NCBI RefSeq assembly: GCF_017357225.1
Contig: NZ_CP071604.1
Location: 3,165,001 to 3,229,000, forward strand
Length of the DNA stretch: 64,000 nucleotides
DNA from: Rhizobium binae
Lineage (GTDB): Bacteria; Pseudomonadota; Alphaproteobacteria; Rhizobiales; Rhizobiaceae
Reading direction: 5' to 3'
Below the pieces are notes generated by a model. It worked only from the letters and a program-made list of their open reading frames with translations. It was not told the origin of the DNA and searched no databases. This document shows, in pieces, positions 39,629 to 47,650 of the stretch (the stretch's first letter is position 1; each line of letters opens with the position of its first letter). The translations under genes were made by a program, and so were the position numbers.

Positions 39629-40054
39629 TCATAACGCCGCGCGCAGCTCCTTGCGGATGACGAATTTCAGCCCGGACCAGATCGCGTCGATGGCGCAAAC
39701 CTTGACGTCGACGAGACCGGTCGGAAGGAGGATCTCCCGCAGCACATCCTCGATGACATCGGTCGGCACCCGCGAACTCTTTTTCGGCCAGGAGATCCAG
39801 AGCATGCCGTCCGGCTTGAGAACATCGAAGAGCTTAGTCGCGACAGCCTCCAGCGCCGCCCGTTCGGTCACAAACAGATGCACATAGTCGAATTCTCGCC
39901 GAGGTGTTTCAGGAAGCGCGCGGACCACCGAAGTGAAACCGTCGAAACCATTGATGTCGCCGATCGTTTCCGGAACGTCGAGAAGTGCGGACGCCTGCCC
40001 ACGCGCGAGCCCAAGCTTCGTCGCGAGCGGCGTGCCGGAATAGCCTGCTGTCAT
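39629..40054 (-). CDS. DUF3052-type small protein
   Basis: A 141-residue soluble protein. SGTPLATKLGLARGQASALL at the N-terminus and LKPDGMLWISWPKKSSRVPT in the middle are the recognisable pieces of the DUF3052 group, which looks like a truncated Rossmann methyltransferase (the latter segment resembles strand 4-5 of one) without a clear SAM motif. Function unknown. Its stop lies 4 bases from the stop of the convergent sugar dehydrogenase. Confidence 0.72.
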   Translation of the reverse strand: MTAGYSGTPLATKLGLARGQASALLDVPETIGDINGFDGFTSVVRALPETPRREFDYVHLFVTERAALEAVATKLFDVLKPDGMLWISWPKKSSRVPTDVIEDVLREILLPTGLVDVKVCAIDAIWSGLKFVIRKELRAAL

Positions 40055-40179
40055 ATTGCTCGCCTTTCCATGTGTCGCATGCCTTCACCCGCCGACCGGG
40101 ATGAAGTCTTCATCCTTGCCGAAAGGAAACGCAACTGCTAACCGCATAACTCATATTTCCCTGCACCATCGAGGCCGAC

Positions 40180-41070
40180 ATGACGCGCGTCCAGGCGAAC
40201 CTCCTTCTGTTGCTTGCAGCCGCCATTTGGGGCGGCGGCTTCGTCGCGCAGTCGACGGCGATGAAGGCGATCGGCCCCTTCTGGTTCATCGGCCTGCGTT
40301 TTGCCGTCGCCACATTTGCCGTACTGCCTTTCGTCCTTTTCGAAGCACGCAAGACCAAGGCGAAGACAAGCAAGCGGCATGCGGGACTCTACGTGCTGAC
40401 TGGCCTTGCCCTTTTCGCCGGCGCCGCCACGCAACAGGTGGGATTGCAGACGACGACGGTGACGAATTCAAGCTTCATCACCGGTCTCTATGTCGTCTTC
40501 GTGCCGCTGATCGCCGTGCTCTTCCTGCGCCGTGCCCCGCATTGGATCATCTGGCCGGGCGCTCTGATGGCTGTCGCGGGCATTTACCTCCTGTCCGGCG
40601 GTCATCTCTCAGCGCTGACGTCGGGCGATCTGCTGACCGTCGTCTGCGCCATCTTCTGGTCGATTCAGATCACTCTTGCCGGCACGACGGTTTGCGAGAC
40701 CGCAAGGCCTCTCGCGCTTTCCGCCACGCAATTCGCCGTCACCGCGATCTGCGCGCTGGCAATTGCGACCGTCGCCGAACCGGTCAGTCTTTCGTCCGTA
40801 TGGGCAGCAGCCCCGCAGATCCTCTATGTCGGCATCTTCTCCTCGGGGCTGGCCTTCGTGCTGCAGGTGATCGGCCAGCGCTACACGACGCCCTCGCAGG
40901 CGGCGATCTTCCTCTCTTCCGAAGCTCTCTTCGGCGCATCGCTCGCAGCGCTGCTGCTCGGAGAGTCGATGTCGGCGACGGGCTATACAGGTTGTGCGCT
41001 AATGTTTATCGCTATGCTTGTAGTCGAATTCGTGCCGAGCTTCGCCCGCCGGGGCCTGCGGGCCGCCTGA
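40180..41070 (+). CDS. EamA/DMT family transporter
   Basis: A 296-residue drug/metabolite transporter with ten predicted helices in two EamA repeats. The first begins LLLLLAAAIWGGGFVAQSTA, and GLQTTTVTNSSFITGLYVVF precedes the repeat boundary. The second has VLQVIGQRYTTPSQAAIFLS and SEALFGASLAALLLGES. Such proteins export amino acids, metabolites or drugs; substrate unknown. ATG 40180 with gagg upstream. Confidence 0.88.
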   Translation: MTRVQANLLLLLAAAIWGGGFVAQSTAMKAIGPFWFIGLRFAVATFAVLPFVLFEARKTKAKTSKRHAGLYVLTGLALFAGAATQQVGLQTTTVTNSSFITGLYVVFVPLIAVLFLRRAPHWIIWPGALMAVAGIYLLSGGHLSALTSGDLLTVVCAIFWSIQITLAGTTVCETARPLALSATQFAVTAICALAIATVAEPVSLSSVWAAAPQILYVGIFSSGLAFVLQVIGQRYTTPSQAAIFLSSEALFGASLAALLLGESMSATGYTGCALMFIAMLVVEFVPSFARRGLRAA

Positions 41071-41508
41071 ACACGCGTCCAAATATGGTTGGATGGCCGG
41101 TCTAAAAAAAAATTCACGGAACCGCAAAGACGCGCTCACGTTGCATTCTTGGCAAAATCTGCCCGAAATTTATATTGCAGACGATACAAAACGTTAATCA
41201 TGCTCGTTCAGCGAAGGAAATTTTGCGTTTTTGAGCAAAATGGCCCTTGGCGGGAGTGTGCCCTGAACGACACGTTAAAAAACTTTTGCTTGCCAAAATC
41301 CCGGAAACGCCGCACTCTCGCCTCGTTCGGGCATTTTGCGAGCATGGGAAGTCCTTAAGTATTTGCGCGCCGGAAACGCTAATATTCCGGTCAGCCGGTT
41401 CCGAAAAAGGCAGGCGAAAGTCCTGTCTGGGGCAGGCCGAGGTAGAGGGGACCTTTTTCTCACATTTCAAGAATTGCCTGCCAACACCTCCCGCAAGGAG
41501 GCAATGCT
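41071..41508 (+). other. Long leader/intergenic region upstream of cspA
   Basis: About 440 bases without a recognisable protein gene. The left part (41100-41290) is AT-rich compared with the surroundings and rich in short A/T runs, probably the promoter. Further on are hairpins CCGGAA...TTCCGG (41370-41390) and repeated GGCAGG/CCTGTC/GCAGGCC strings (41410-41440), then ACCTTTTTCTC near 41450. A long structured cold-shock-type 5' UTR, or a separate small RNA ending near 41458, would both fit. Confidence 0.45.
41487..41501 (+). promoter_or_regulatory. Hairpin masking a Shine-Dalgarno sequence in the cspA leader
   Basis: CCTCC (41487-41491), cgcaa loop, GGAGG (41497-41501). The GGAGG is the Shine-Dalgarno sequence for the mini-ORF that starts 7 bases later, so the short stem would hide it until melted or opened by the ribosome or a factor. 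Confidence 0.6.
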
Positions 41509-41553
41509 ATGATGCTGCCCGTGTGGATGGCGGGCAGAGAGAAAAGGACCTGA
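41509..41553 (+). CDS. 14-residue leader ORF upstream of cspA
   Basis: ATG ATG at 41509-41514 opens a 14-codon frame (MMLPVWMAGREKRT) ending in TGA at 41551-41553, 3 bases before the cspA ATG. It has a perfect AAGGAGG 7 bases upstream, a stronger ribosome binding site than cspA's own. Its end covers the cspA ribosome binding site (aaaagga), so translation of the two may be coupled. It is too short for homology; support is the start signal and spacing. Confidence 0.5.
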   Translation: MMLPVWMAGREKRT

Positions 41554-41556
41554 CGC

Positions 41557-41772
41557 ATGGCCGAGACTGGCACTGTAAAATTCTTCAATACCGACAAAGG
41601 CTTCGGCTTCATCAAGCCGGACCGGGGCGGCGCCGATATCTTCGTTCACATTTCTGCCGTCCAGGCCTCCGGGCTGGCCGGTCTGACGGAAAACCAGAAG
41701 GTAAGCTTCGACACGGAGCCGGATCGCCGCGGCAAGGGCCCCAAGGCCGTCAATCTGCAGATTGCGGGCTGA
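41557..41772 (+). CDS. cspA: Cold shock protein, CspA family
   Basis: A 71-residue single cold-shock domain that binds single-stranded RNA/DNA and acts as an RNA chaperone. The RNP1 motif is KGFGFIKPD and the RNP2-like motif DIFVHISAV, with aromatic residues in place. It begins MAETGTVKFFN. A structured leader with a mini-ORF lies directly upstream and an intrinsic terminator follows at 41806-41828, so it is probably a single-gene transcript. Cold induction is by family, not shown. Confidence 0.96.
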   Translation: MAETGTVKFFNTDKGFGFIKPDRGGADIFVHISAVQASGLAGLTENQKVSFDTEPDRRGKGPKAVNLQIAG

Positions 41773-41805
41773 ACCCTTAACAAGGCCGTCGAATTTCGAG
41801 TTGAA

Positions 41806-41828
41806 GCCCGGCAGCAATGCCGGGTTTT
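41806..41828 (+). terminator. Intrinsic terminator of cspA
   Basis: CCCGGCA-gcaa-TGCCGGG stem (41807-41824) followed by TTTT. Confidence 0.85.
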
Positions 41829-41914
41829 ATCATTCAGCCTTCGTTCAGCTAGCGGGCTGTACGTCTAGCATCATCGAGAAAGGAACCGGGGTTCGGTTCC
41901 CGGGATTAGGATTT

Positions 41915-42382
41915 ATGCTGATGAACAGGCTCGCAAAAACTCTCCTGCTGACGGCAACGGCTGCTGCACTTACCCTTTCTGCCATCGGCGAGGCATCGGC
42001 TGGCGATCGCCATTGGCACCATCATAACAACAATGACGCCCTCGTTGGCGGCGCCGTTGGCCTCGCCACCGGCCTGATCGTCGGCTCGGCTATCGCCAAT
42101 GCCAATAACGGCCCTGTTTACGATGAACCCCGCTACATCGACCCGCCCTACCAGCCCGGCTATTACGAGCCCGCTCCGGTCTATCGCGCCCCGCGTCGCG
42201 TCTATGTCGAGCAGCCGCAATATGTCGAAGAGCCGCGATATTATGCGCCGGTCCGCACCGCCGTGGAGCCCTGGTCGCCGCAGTGGGAGCGTTATTGCTC
42301 TTACCGCTACCGCTCCTTCGACCCGCGCAGCGGCACTTATATCGGCAATGACGGCCGCAGCCATTTCTGCACCGCCGGCTGA
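41915..42382 (+). CDS. BA14K family secreted protein
   Basis: A 155-residue exported protein. The signal peptide LAKTLLLTATAAALTLSAIG ends with cleavage near EASA-GD. A His-rich segment (HWHHHNNN), a Gly/Ala hydrophobic stretch (GGAVGLATGLIVGSAIANA) and a Pro/Tyr/Arg-rich linker follow. The C-terminus is the BA14K motif YCSYRYRSFDPRSGTYIG...HFC, named for a Brucella immunoreactive 14-kDa protein. The start is ATG 41915 or 41921 (ggattagg upstream). A GGAACCG-n5-CGGTTCC hairpin (41882-41900) sits just before the ribosome binding site. Function unknown; envelope localisation likely. Confidence 0.88.
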   Translation: MLMNRLAKTLLLTATAAALTLSAIGEASAGDRHWHHHNNNDALVGGAVGLATGLIVGSAIANANNGPVYDEPRYIDPPYQPGYYEPAPVYRAPRRVYVEQPQYVEEPRYYAPVRTAVEPWSPQWERYCSYRYRSFDPRSGTYIGNDGRSHFCTAG

Positions 42383-42441
42383 TCTTCCGACAATTCATCA
42401 TAAAGCGCCGCTCCTGGGCGGCGCTTTTGTTTTTGGCTTCG

Positions 42442-43314
42442 TCAGCCGGCCTTCTTCTCCCACGGCATCGGCTGCACCTCGGCATCCGGCTCGAAATCAG
42501 TCGAAACGCTGACGGCGCGCCATTCCCGATCGGCCGCGATGCGCGCGGCATCCGCCTTCTCGACATTGCGCACCGCATCGGTGCCGAGCAGCAGCCGCAA
42601 CGGCGGCTCGTCGAGACCGGCGATATGGAGGACGACCGCCGCCGCTTTGGCTGGGTCGCCGGGCTGGCGTCCGTCATATTCGCGCTGGAAGCGCACCGTG
42701 GCCCCGACCGTCTCCGAATATTCCGCCCGTCCCTCTGCAAGCACCGTCGAGGCGCCGGCGAAATCCGTCCTGAAGCCGCCGGGCTCGATCACCGTCACCT
42801 TGATGCCTAACGGGGCAACCTCCTTGGACAACACTTCTGAAAAGCCCTCGACAGCGAATTTGGCGGCCGAATAGGCGCCGCGCCCGGCAGGTCCGATACG
42901 CCCGCCGACGGAGGAGAACTGGATGATATGCCCCGCCCCCTGCCCACGCATTAGGGCGATCACCGCCTTGGTCATGATGATCGTACCGAACAGGTTGGTC
43001 TCGATCTGGGCGCGGAAATCGGCAAGGCTGGTATCCTCGATCGAGCTGACATTGCCGTAGCCGGCATTGTTGACGAGCACATCGATGCGCCCGAACCGCT
43101 TCACGCCGGCCTCGACCGCCGCTGCCGCTGCCGCCTCATCGCTCACGTCGAGCGCTAGCGTCAGCACCTGGCCGCCATACCGCTCCGAGAGATCGGCAAG
43201 TTGGAGGGGATCGCGTGCCGTCGCCACCAGATTGTCGCCGGAGGCCAGAACAGCCTCCGCCAGCGCCCGGCCGAGACCGCGCGAACTCCCCGTAATCAAC
43301 CAGACCTTCGACAT
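42442..43314 (-). CDS. Short-chain dehydrogenase/reductase
   Basis: A 290-residue classical SDR: cofactor motif VWLITGSSRGLGRALAEAVL, NNAG in VLVNNAGYG, and catalytic Ser-Tyr-Lys in IIQFSSVGGRIG and YSAAKFAVEGFSEVL. PGGFRTDF follows. The Ser/Arg after the Gly motif and TARDP suggest NADP(H). ATG 43314 begins the conserved N-terminus. It is divergent from an HxlR regulator with a palindromic operator between them, so it is probably the regulated gene. Substrate unknown. Confidence 0.9.
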   Translation of the reverse strand: MSKVWLITGSSRGLGRALAEAVLASGDNLVATARDPLQLADLSERYGGQVLTLALDVSDEAAAAAAVEAGVKRFGRIDVLVNNAGYGNVSSIEDTSLADFRAQIETNLFGTIIMTKAVIALMRGQGAGHIIQFSSVGGRIGPAGRGAYSAAKFAVEGFSEVLSKEVAPLGIKVTVIEPGGFRTDFAGASTVLAEGRAEYSETVGATVRFQREYDGRQPGDPAKAAAVVLHIAGLDEPPLRLLLGTDAVRNVEKADAARIAADREWRAVSVSTDFEPDAEVQPMPWEKKAG

Positions 43315-43357
43315 TGGAAACCTCTCCTTCATTGGCTCCCAACCCATGTATGTTCTA

Positions 43358-43376
43358 TTCTTTCCGATCGAAAGAA
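43358..43376. promoter_or_regulatory. Palindromic operator candidate between SDR and HxlR genes
   Basis: TTCTTTC-cgatc-GAAAGAA, a perfect 7-bp inverted repeat centred in the divergent region. Size and location fit a dimeric winged-helix repressor such as the adjacent HxlR protein. Confidence 0.6.
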
Positions 43377-43448
43377 GGTACCGAAACGATCCATACACAC
43401 CTCGAGGTAACTGAAGTGGTCGGCGACATATTCGATTTCTGCTGCGAT

Positions 43449-43808
43449 ATGACGGATGAACAGGATGCGCGGGCGCGCGCCTTGATCGAGCGGGCGGCGG
43501 CGAAGTGGCCGCTGCGCATTCTGCACGTGCTCTCCGATGCAGGCGCTCCTCTGCGCTTCTCGCGCCTCATGGAAAGGGTCGAGGGCATCAGCCAGAAAGT
43601 GCTGACACAGACGCTGCGCACGCTCGAAAGCGACGGCCTCATCATCCGTACACTCTACCCGCAGGTGCCGCCGCGCGTCGAATATGAATTGACGCCGCTC
43701 GGCCGCGACCTCCTGATAGAAGTCGCAACACTTTGGCGGTGGATCGTCGAGCGGCTCGGCGATTTCGATGCGCGCAAAGCCGCAAAGCTCGCTGCGACGA
43801 GCGCCTGA
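43449..43808 (+). CDS. HxlR family winged-helix regulator
   Basis: A 119-residue protein of the HxlR/MarR-like group: KWPLRILHVLSDAGAPLRFS, GISQKVLTQTLRTLESDGLI (recognition helix) and RVEYELTPLGRDLL (wing) are diagnostic. The start is uncertain; ATG 43449 (MTDEQDARA) is closest to the conserved region, but the frame is open upstream and includes FDFCCDM, so a GTG start near 43416 would add a Cys pair that could serve sensing. It probably represses the divergent SDR gene and itself through the 43358-43376 palindrome. Confidence 0.85.
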   Translation: MTDEQDARARALIERAAAKWPLRILHVLSDAGAPLRFSRLMERVEGISQKVLTQTLRTLESDGLIIRTLYPQVPPRVEYELTPLGRDLLIEVATLWRWIVERLGDFDARKAAKLAATSA

Positions 43809-43853
43809 AGCAAATCCAGGAAAAGTGAAGCCGCTTGAAAAGCCGAGACCGCT

Positions 43854-45230
43854 CTAGGCCGGGATGCGGATCGTCGCCCTCAAGCCTCCGAGCGGGCTGT
43901 CGCTGAGCGTGACGTTGCCGCCGTGGCTGCGGGCTATGTCACGGGCGATGGCGAGACCGAGCCCGGTGCCTGACGCATCGAGATTGCGCGCCGCATCCAG
44001 CCGGAAGAACGGTTTGAACACGTCCTCGCGATTCTTCTCCGGAATGCCCGGCCCGTCATCGTCGAAGACAACGGTCAGCCATTTTGCGTTGTGCTTGGCC
44101 TCGATATCGAGCCTAGTGGCATAGCGGCGCGCGTTCGAGGCCAGGTTGGTGACGAGACGCGTGAAGGCGTTCGGCCTGACCGATATCTCGTCGTCGCCTT
44201 CGATCGAATAGGCGAATGTCTTGCCGTGCAGGGCGAAATCGGCTTCCAGTTTGGCGAAGACCTCGCTGAGCTTCAGTTCGCCGACATCCTCTTCGACCTC
44301 GCCGCGTGCGAAGGCCATATAAGCCTCCAGCATCGTCTGCATATCATTGACGTCATCGTTCAGACCATGCAGATCGGGATTGTCGCCGGCAAGCGCCAGT
44401 TGCAGTTTGAAGCGGGTGAGGATGGTGCGCAGATCGTGGCTGACGCCGGAGAGCATCGCCGTGCGCTGCTCAATCTGCCGCTCGATGCGCTCGCGCATCA
44501 GAATGAAGGCAAGGCCGGCGCGGCGGACTTCGTCGGCGCCGCGCGGATAGAAATCATCGGGCTTCTGCCCCTTGCCGAAACTTTCGGCCGCCCGCGCCAG
44601 CATCAGGATCGGGCGTATCTGTCCGCGCAGGAAGAGGATCGAGATACCGATCAGCACCAGCGAGGTGCCGACCATCCAGACGATGAAAATATGGGTATTC
44701 GAGGCATAGGTCTGACTGCGTTTGGCCAGTACCCTGAGAATCTTGTTTTCCAGCTTGATGCGGATTTCGACCAGATTCGAGTTGCCGACCGTATCGATCC
44801 AGAAGGGCCGGTGAATCTCGTTGCTGATCTCGTCGGTGAGGATGCCGTCAAGGATCGAGAAGAACGGCTTGACCCGCGGCGGCGGCAGGTCGCCGTCGGG
44901 CTCAATCGAGATCTGCAGGTTGAGTTGGTCACGCGCAATCCGGATGATCTCGCCATAGTCCGAATTCTGCGGATAGGTCTCGACGATCTCAATGATCGCG
45001 GCGATGTCGCGGGTAACGGCGAGCGACAGCCGCTCCGTCACCATCTGCCAGTGCCGCTCCATGAACACGGCGGCGACGACGGATTGCAGGAGCACCATCG
45101 GGATGATGATGATCAGCAGCGAGCGCGCGTAGAGACCGGTCGGCAATCGGCGCCGCAGCCAGCGGGCGATCCAGCGCCAGCCAGCAACAGGAGCGCGGTC
45201 TTCCCGCCGCAAGCTGTCCATTGTCGCCAT
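43854..45230 (-). CDS. Sensor histidine kinase, EnvZ-like, partner of PetR-type regulator
   Basis: A 458-residue membrane kinase. A helix (SLLIIIIPMVLLQSVVAAVF) and a second one (IFIVWMVGTSLVLIGISILF) enclose a periplasmic sensor of about 120 residues. HAMP, the H-box LSGVSHDLRTILTRFKLQLA (phosphoacceptor His) and HATPase boxes (LVTNLASNARRYA, DDDGPGIPEKN, GTGLGLAIARDIA) follow. It lies 77 bases downstream of the OmpR-type regulator and forms a three-gene cluster with a MarR protein, the alphaproteobacterial petP-petR-kinase arrangement. The signal is unknown. Confidence 0.9.
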   Translation of the reverse strand: MATMDSLRREDRAPVAGWRWIARWLRRRLPTGLYARSLLIIIIPMVLLQSVVAAVFMERHWQMVTERLSLAVTRDIAAIIEIVETYPQNSDYGEIIRIARDQLNLQISIEPDGDLPPPRVKPFFSILDGILTDEISNEIHRPFWIDTVGNSNLVEIRIKLENKILRVLAKRSQTYASNTHIFIVWMVGTSLVLIGISILFLRGQIRPILMLARAAESFGKGQKPDDFYPRGADEVRRAGLAFILMRERIERQIEQRTAMLSGVSHDLRTILTRFKLQLALAGDNPDLHGLNDDVNDMQTMLEAYMAFARGEVEEDVGELKLSEVFAKLEADFALHGKTFAYSIEGDDEISVRPNAFTRLVTNLASNARRYATRLDIEAKHNAKWLTVVFDDDGPGIPEKNREDVFKPFFRLDAARNLDASGTGLGLAIARDIARSHGGNVTLSDSPLGGLRATIRIPA

Positions 45231-45307
45231 CAGCGTCGGTCCTGGCCTTTCAGAGCATGGCGCCGGAAAGTGGGAATGTTATCGGCATCACGTTCGCTTC
45301 CTCAAAT

Positions 45308-46009
45308 CTAGTCGATGCTCAGCCTGTATCCGATGCCGCGCACTGTCTGCAGCCAGACGGGGTTGGCCGGATCCTCCTCGATCTTGCGCCTGAGCCGGTT
45401 GATCTGCACGTCGATCGTCCGCTCGCCGACCTCGGTGTCGTTGCCGATCAGTTCGTGGCGGGGGATTGTGTCACCGGCGCGCCGCGCAAAGAGCAGCATG
45501 ATTTCCTGCTCGCGGTCGGTGAGCCGGATCACCTCGCTGGCCTTCTTCAACTCCTTGCGGGTCAAGGAGAAAGTATAGGGCCCGAACATGACCTGTTCGA
45601 TCTTCAGCCCCTCACCGCCGGCATTGCGGCGCAGGATGTTGTTGATGCGCAGCACCAACTCGCGCGGATCGAAGGGCTTGGACAGATAGTCGTCAGCACC
45701 GGCCTCGAGGCCTTCAATGCGGTTGCCCGATTCCGCCAGCGCAGTCAGCATGATGATTGGCACGTTCTTGATGGCGCGAAGCCCGCGGGTGACGTCGATG
45801 CCGGATTCACCGGGCATCATCACATCCATGATGATGAGATCGAAATCGAGACCCGCCAGCTTGCGTTGCGCCTCGGCGCCGTCGGCCGCGACGGTGACGC
45901 GAAAACCGTTCTCCGCAAGATAACGATTGAGCAGCGCGCGGATGCGGGAGTCATCGTCGACCACCAGCAGATGTGCCGCATCATCGGAAATACCTGTTTT
46001 GACCGCCAT
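45308..46009 (-). CDS. petR: OmpR family response regulator, PetR-like
   Basis: A 233-residue two-domain regulator. The receiver domain has HLLVVDDDSRIRALLNRYLA, the phosphorylated Asp in LIIMDVMMPGESG, and Lys in YLSKPFDPREL. The DNA-binding winged helix ends VGERTIDVQINRLRRKIEED and TVRGIGYRL. The gene abuts the MarR gene (stop and start adjacent). In Rhodobacter the pair petP-petR was linked to expression of electron-transfer genes; the symbol is assigned by this gene order and family, so treat it as homology. Confidence 0.85.
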   Translation of the reverse strand: MAVKTGISDDAAHLLVVDDDSRIRALLNRYLAENGFRVTVAADGAEAQRKLAGLDFDLIIMDVMMPGESGIDVTRGLRAIKNVPIIMLTALAESGNRIEGLEAGADDYLSKPFDPRELVLRINNILRRNAGGEGLKIEQVMFGPYTFSLTRKELKKASEVIRLTDREQEIMLLFARRAGDTIPRHELIGNDTEVGERTIDVQINRLRRKIEEDPANPVWLQTVRGIGYRLSID

Positions 46010-46501
46010 TCAATCTGCCTTCTTTCTGTCCCGCATACCCCCGAGGAAGGCCTTCACGCCCTCCCGCATCTGCGCAGAGGCTCCTTCGAATGCCCGCTCA
46101 ATGCGGCGCGATTGCGGCTCCGCAAGCGCAAGCGCCAGCTCGCGCCCCGATTTCGTCGGATAGAGCTTGCGCTGCCGCCGGTCCTCAGGTCCGGCCACCT
46201 GGCGAATATAGCCTGAATCGATCAGCTGTTTCAGCACCCTTGCAAGACTCTGCTTGGTGATCTTCAGCGTGTCGAGAAGATCGGCCACCGTCATGCCGGG
46301 ATTGCGGTTGACGAAATGAACGACACGATGATGCGCCCGGCCGAAACCGCTCTTTTCGAGGATGGCGTCGGGATCGGAAACGAAGTCGCGATAAGCAAAG
46401 AAGAACAGCTCGATGATCTCGAAATCGATCGTGTCGGTATCTTCCATCGGCGTGGCCAGCGGCTCCGGCTTGCCCGCTTTCGAACCGGTCTGTCGTGACA
46501 C
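46010..46501 (-). CDS. petP: MarR family regulator, PetP-like
   Basis: A 163-residue MarR protein: FEIIELFFFAYRDFVSDPDA, FGRAHHRVVHFVNRNPGMTV, recognition helix ITKQSLARVLKQLIDSGYI, and the wing Asp-Arg-Arg signature GPEDRRQRKLYPTKSGRE. I start at GTG 46501 (VSRQTGSKAG), which has ggaaag at the right distance; ATG 46447 is an alternative and the longer upstream frame lacks family features. First gene of the petP-petR-kinase cluster. Confidence 0.88.
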   Translation of the reverse strand: MSRQTGSKAGKPEPLATPMEDTDTIDFEIIELFFFAYRDFVSDPDAILEKSGFGRAHHRVVHFVNRNPGMTVADLLDTLKITKQSLARVLKQLIDSGYIRQVAGPEDRRQRKLYPTKSGRELALALAEPQSRRIERAFEGASAQMREGVKAFLGGMRDRKKAD

Positions 46502-46789
46502 TCGGCTTTCCTTTCTCTTCCCCGCGCTGCGGGAAGGTTTCGCGGGGACAGGTCGGTTTTGTTGACTTTTGCGTCGATGAGAGCTCTTTCCGAACTCTGC
46601 GGGAGCCGAGCCCCGCACGGACTTTTATTGCCGTGGCATTTTCATGGACCCAAGGCCCATCGGCATTCCGGCGCACCGCGCAATTTCCCCCTGCGTCTGT
46701 GGATAAAACGTAATGGGGATAACAATCAACAGGCATGGCGCGGTTGAAGCGCCGGAGGAGGTTCAAGGACGGCTTCATTTCCCTTCGAC
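46502..46789. other. Region upstream of petP
   Basis: About 290 bases that should hold the petP promoter on the minus strand. I see no secure promoter or operator and no conserved ORF before the ilvE-like remnant. Confidence 0.4.
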
Positions 46790-46995
46790 CAGGGGAGCGC
46801 GCCTATGGCGCCTGGTGTTCGAGCTCACCCGATATAACCAACGCCTGCAGAGATCCGTCGAGATTTTCGGTTTCAAGGTGCCCTATTCGGTCGACGAGCT
46901 CGACGCGGCGACCGCCGCAATTCCTGGAGCGTCAAGGTTTCCAGCATGGCTATGTCATGCCGATTGCCTGGCGCGGCAGCGATGTAATGGGCAGT
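46790..46995 (+). pseudogene. Decayed fragment of a branched-chain aminotransferase gene (ilvE-like)
   Basis: Short pieces of IlvE-type sequence occur in the right order but in alternating frames. GERAYG is in one frame at 46792-46809. VFELTRYNQRLQRSVEIFGF followed by KVPYSVDELDAAT is in a second frame from 46815. GFQHGYVMPIAWRGSDVMG is back in the first frame, ending about 46992. Functional rhizobial IlvE has the same run: GERAYGG, a helix ending in RRSAEILDFEIPYSVD, and YVRPIAWRGSEQMG. At least two frameshifts plus loss of both ends make it non-functional. Downstream to 47173 I see nothing else recognisable. Confidence 0.7.
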
Positions 46996-47173
46996 CCAGC
47001 CATCAAAGTCGGCGACCATCTGCAAAACGCTGATGAAGGACTGCATGAAGAAGTCTCTCCGGCGGCAGTTTCCGCCGGATAAGACCTCATCAACTCGGTC
47101 CGGTGCTATGCGACCGCGTCGTTTGCGCGCCTGAGAAAATGCGCAGCGCTGTAACGCATGCCCGTCGGACCCT

Positions 47174-47443
47174 TTACCTGTGTGCCCGCGCCATGACTAG
47201 GCCGGCAAGTGTCGAGAGGATGCCGCCGCCGATCAGTCCGCCGATACCGTCGGCGATCAGACCGGTCATAGCGGCGTCCCCGCCGACCATGCCGAGCAGC
47301 ATGCCGCCGCCGACACCGCCGATCGCGCCTGCGATCGTACGGGCAACGACGTTGATTGCATGCTGCTTCAAGGCGGCGCTCGCAGCGTTGCCGCCGATGG
47401 CACCGGCAATCATTTGAACGACGAACGGAAGTAGCGCTTCCAT
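47174..47443 (-). CDS. Small Gly/Ala-rich hydrophobic protein
   Basis: An 89-residue protein of unknown function. Most of it is two hydrophobic glycine-zipper-like stretches (MIAGAIGGNAASAALKQHAI and TIAGAIGGVGGGMLLGMVGG) plus GLIADGIGGLIGGGILSTLAG. Repeated GxxxG spacing suggests membrane insertion or oligomerisation. ATG 47443 has gaaatcatgg context and aaaggaggaa upstream on the minus strand, a strong ribosome binding site that supports a real gene. Confidence 0.7.
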   Translation of the reverse strand: MEALLPFVVQMIAGAIGGNAASAALKQHAINVVARTIAGAIGGVGGGMLLGMVGGDAAMTGLIADGIGGLIGGGILSTLAGLVMARAHR

Positions 47444-47606
47444 GATTTCCTCCTTTGGCGATCTCCCCGATCGCCGCTAAATGCCGAACCTTCGACATAT
47501 TAGCATTTTATCATATTCAAGAGGAAAGCGTGAAGAAAAATCAACCGATGCGAGATTAAGGCGGAAAGACAGCGAGCCACCGGGGTCGCGAGGCGTTCTC
47601 AAACGA

Positions 47607-47628
47607 GAGGCGGCCCGGGGGCCGCCTC
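47607..47628 (-). terminator. Terminator-like hairpin after the SH3/DUF1236 gene
   Basis: GAGGCGGCC-cggg-GGCCGCCTC forms a 9-bp GC-rich stem 23 bases after the stop of the SH3/DUF1236 gene; the bases after it on the minus strand are tcgtttgag, a weak U-tract. Confidence 0.6.
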
Positions 47629-47650
47629 GCTTGAGCTTTGATCGATCACA

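Noticed and set aside
41882..41900. ggttcggttcc stretch that resembles a tRNA T-arm
   Set aside because: No D-arm, anticodon arm or acceptor stem surrounds it; it is a short hairpin before the BA14K ribosome site.
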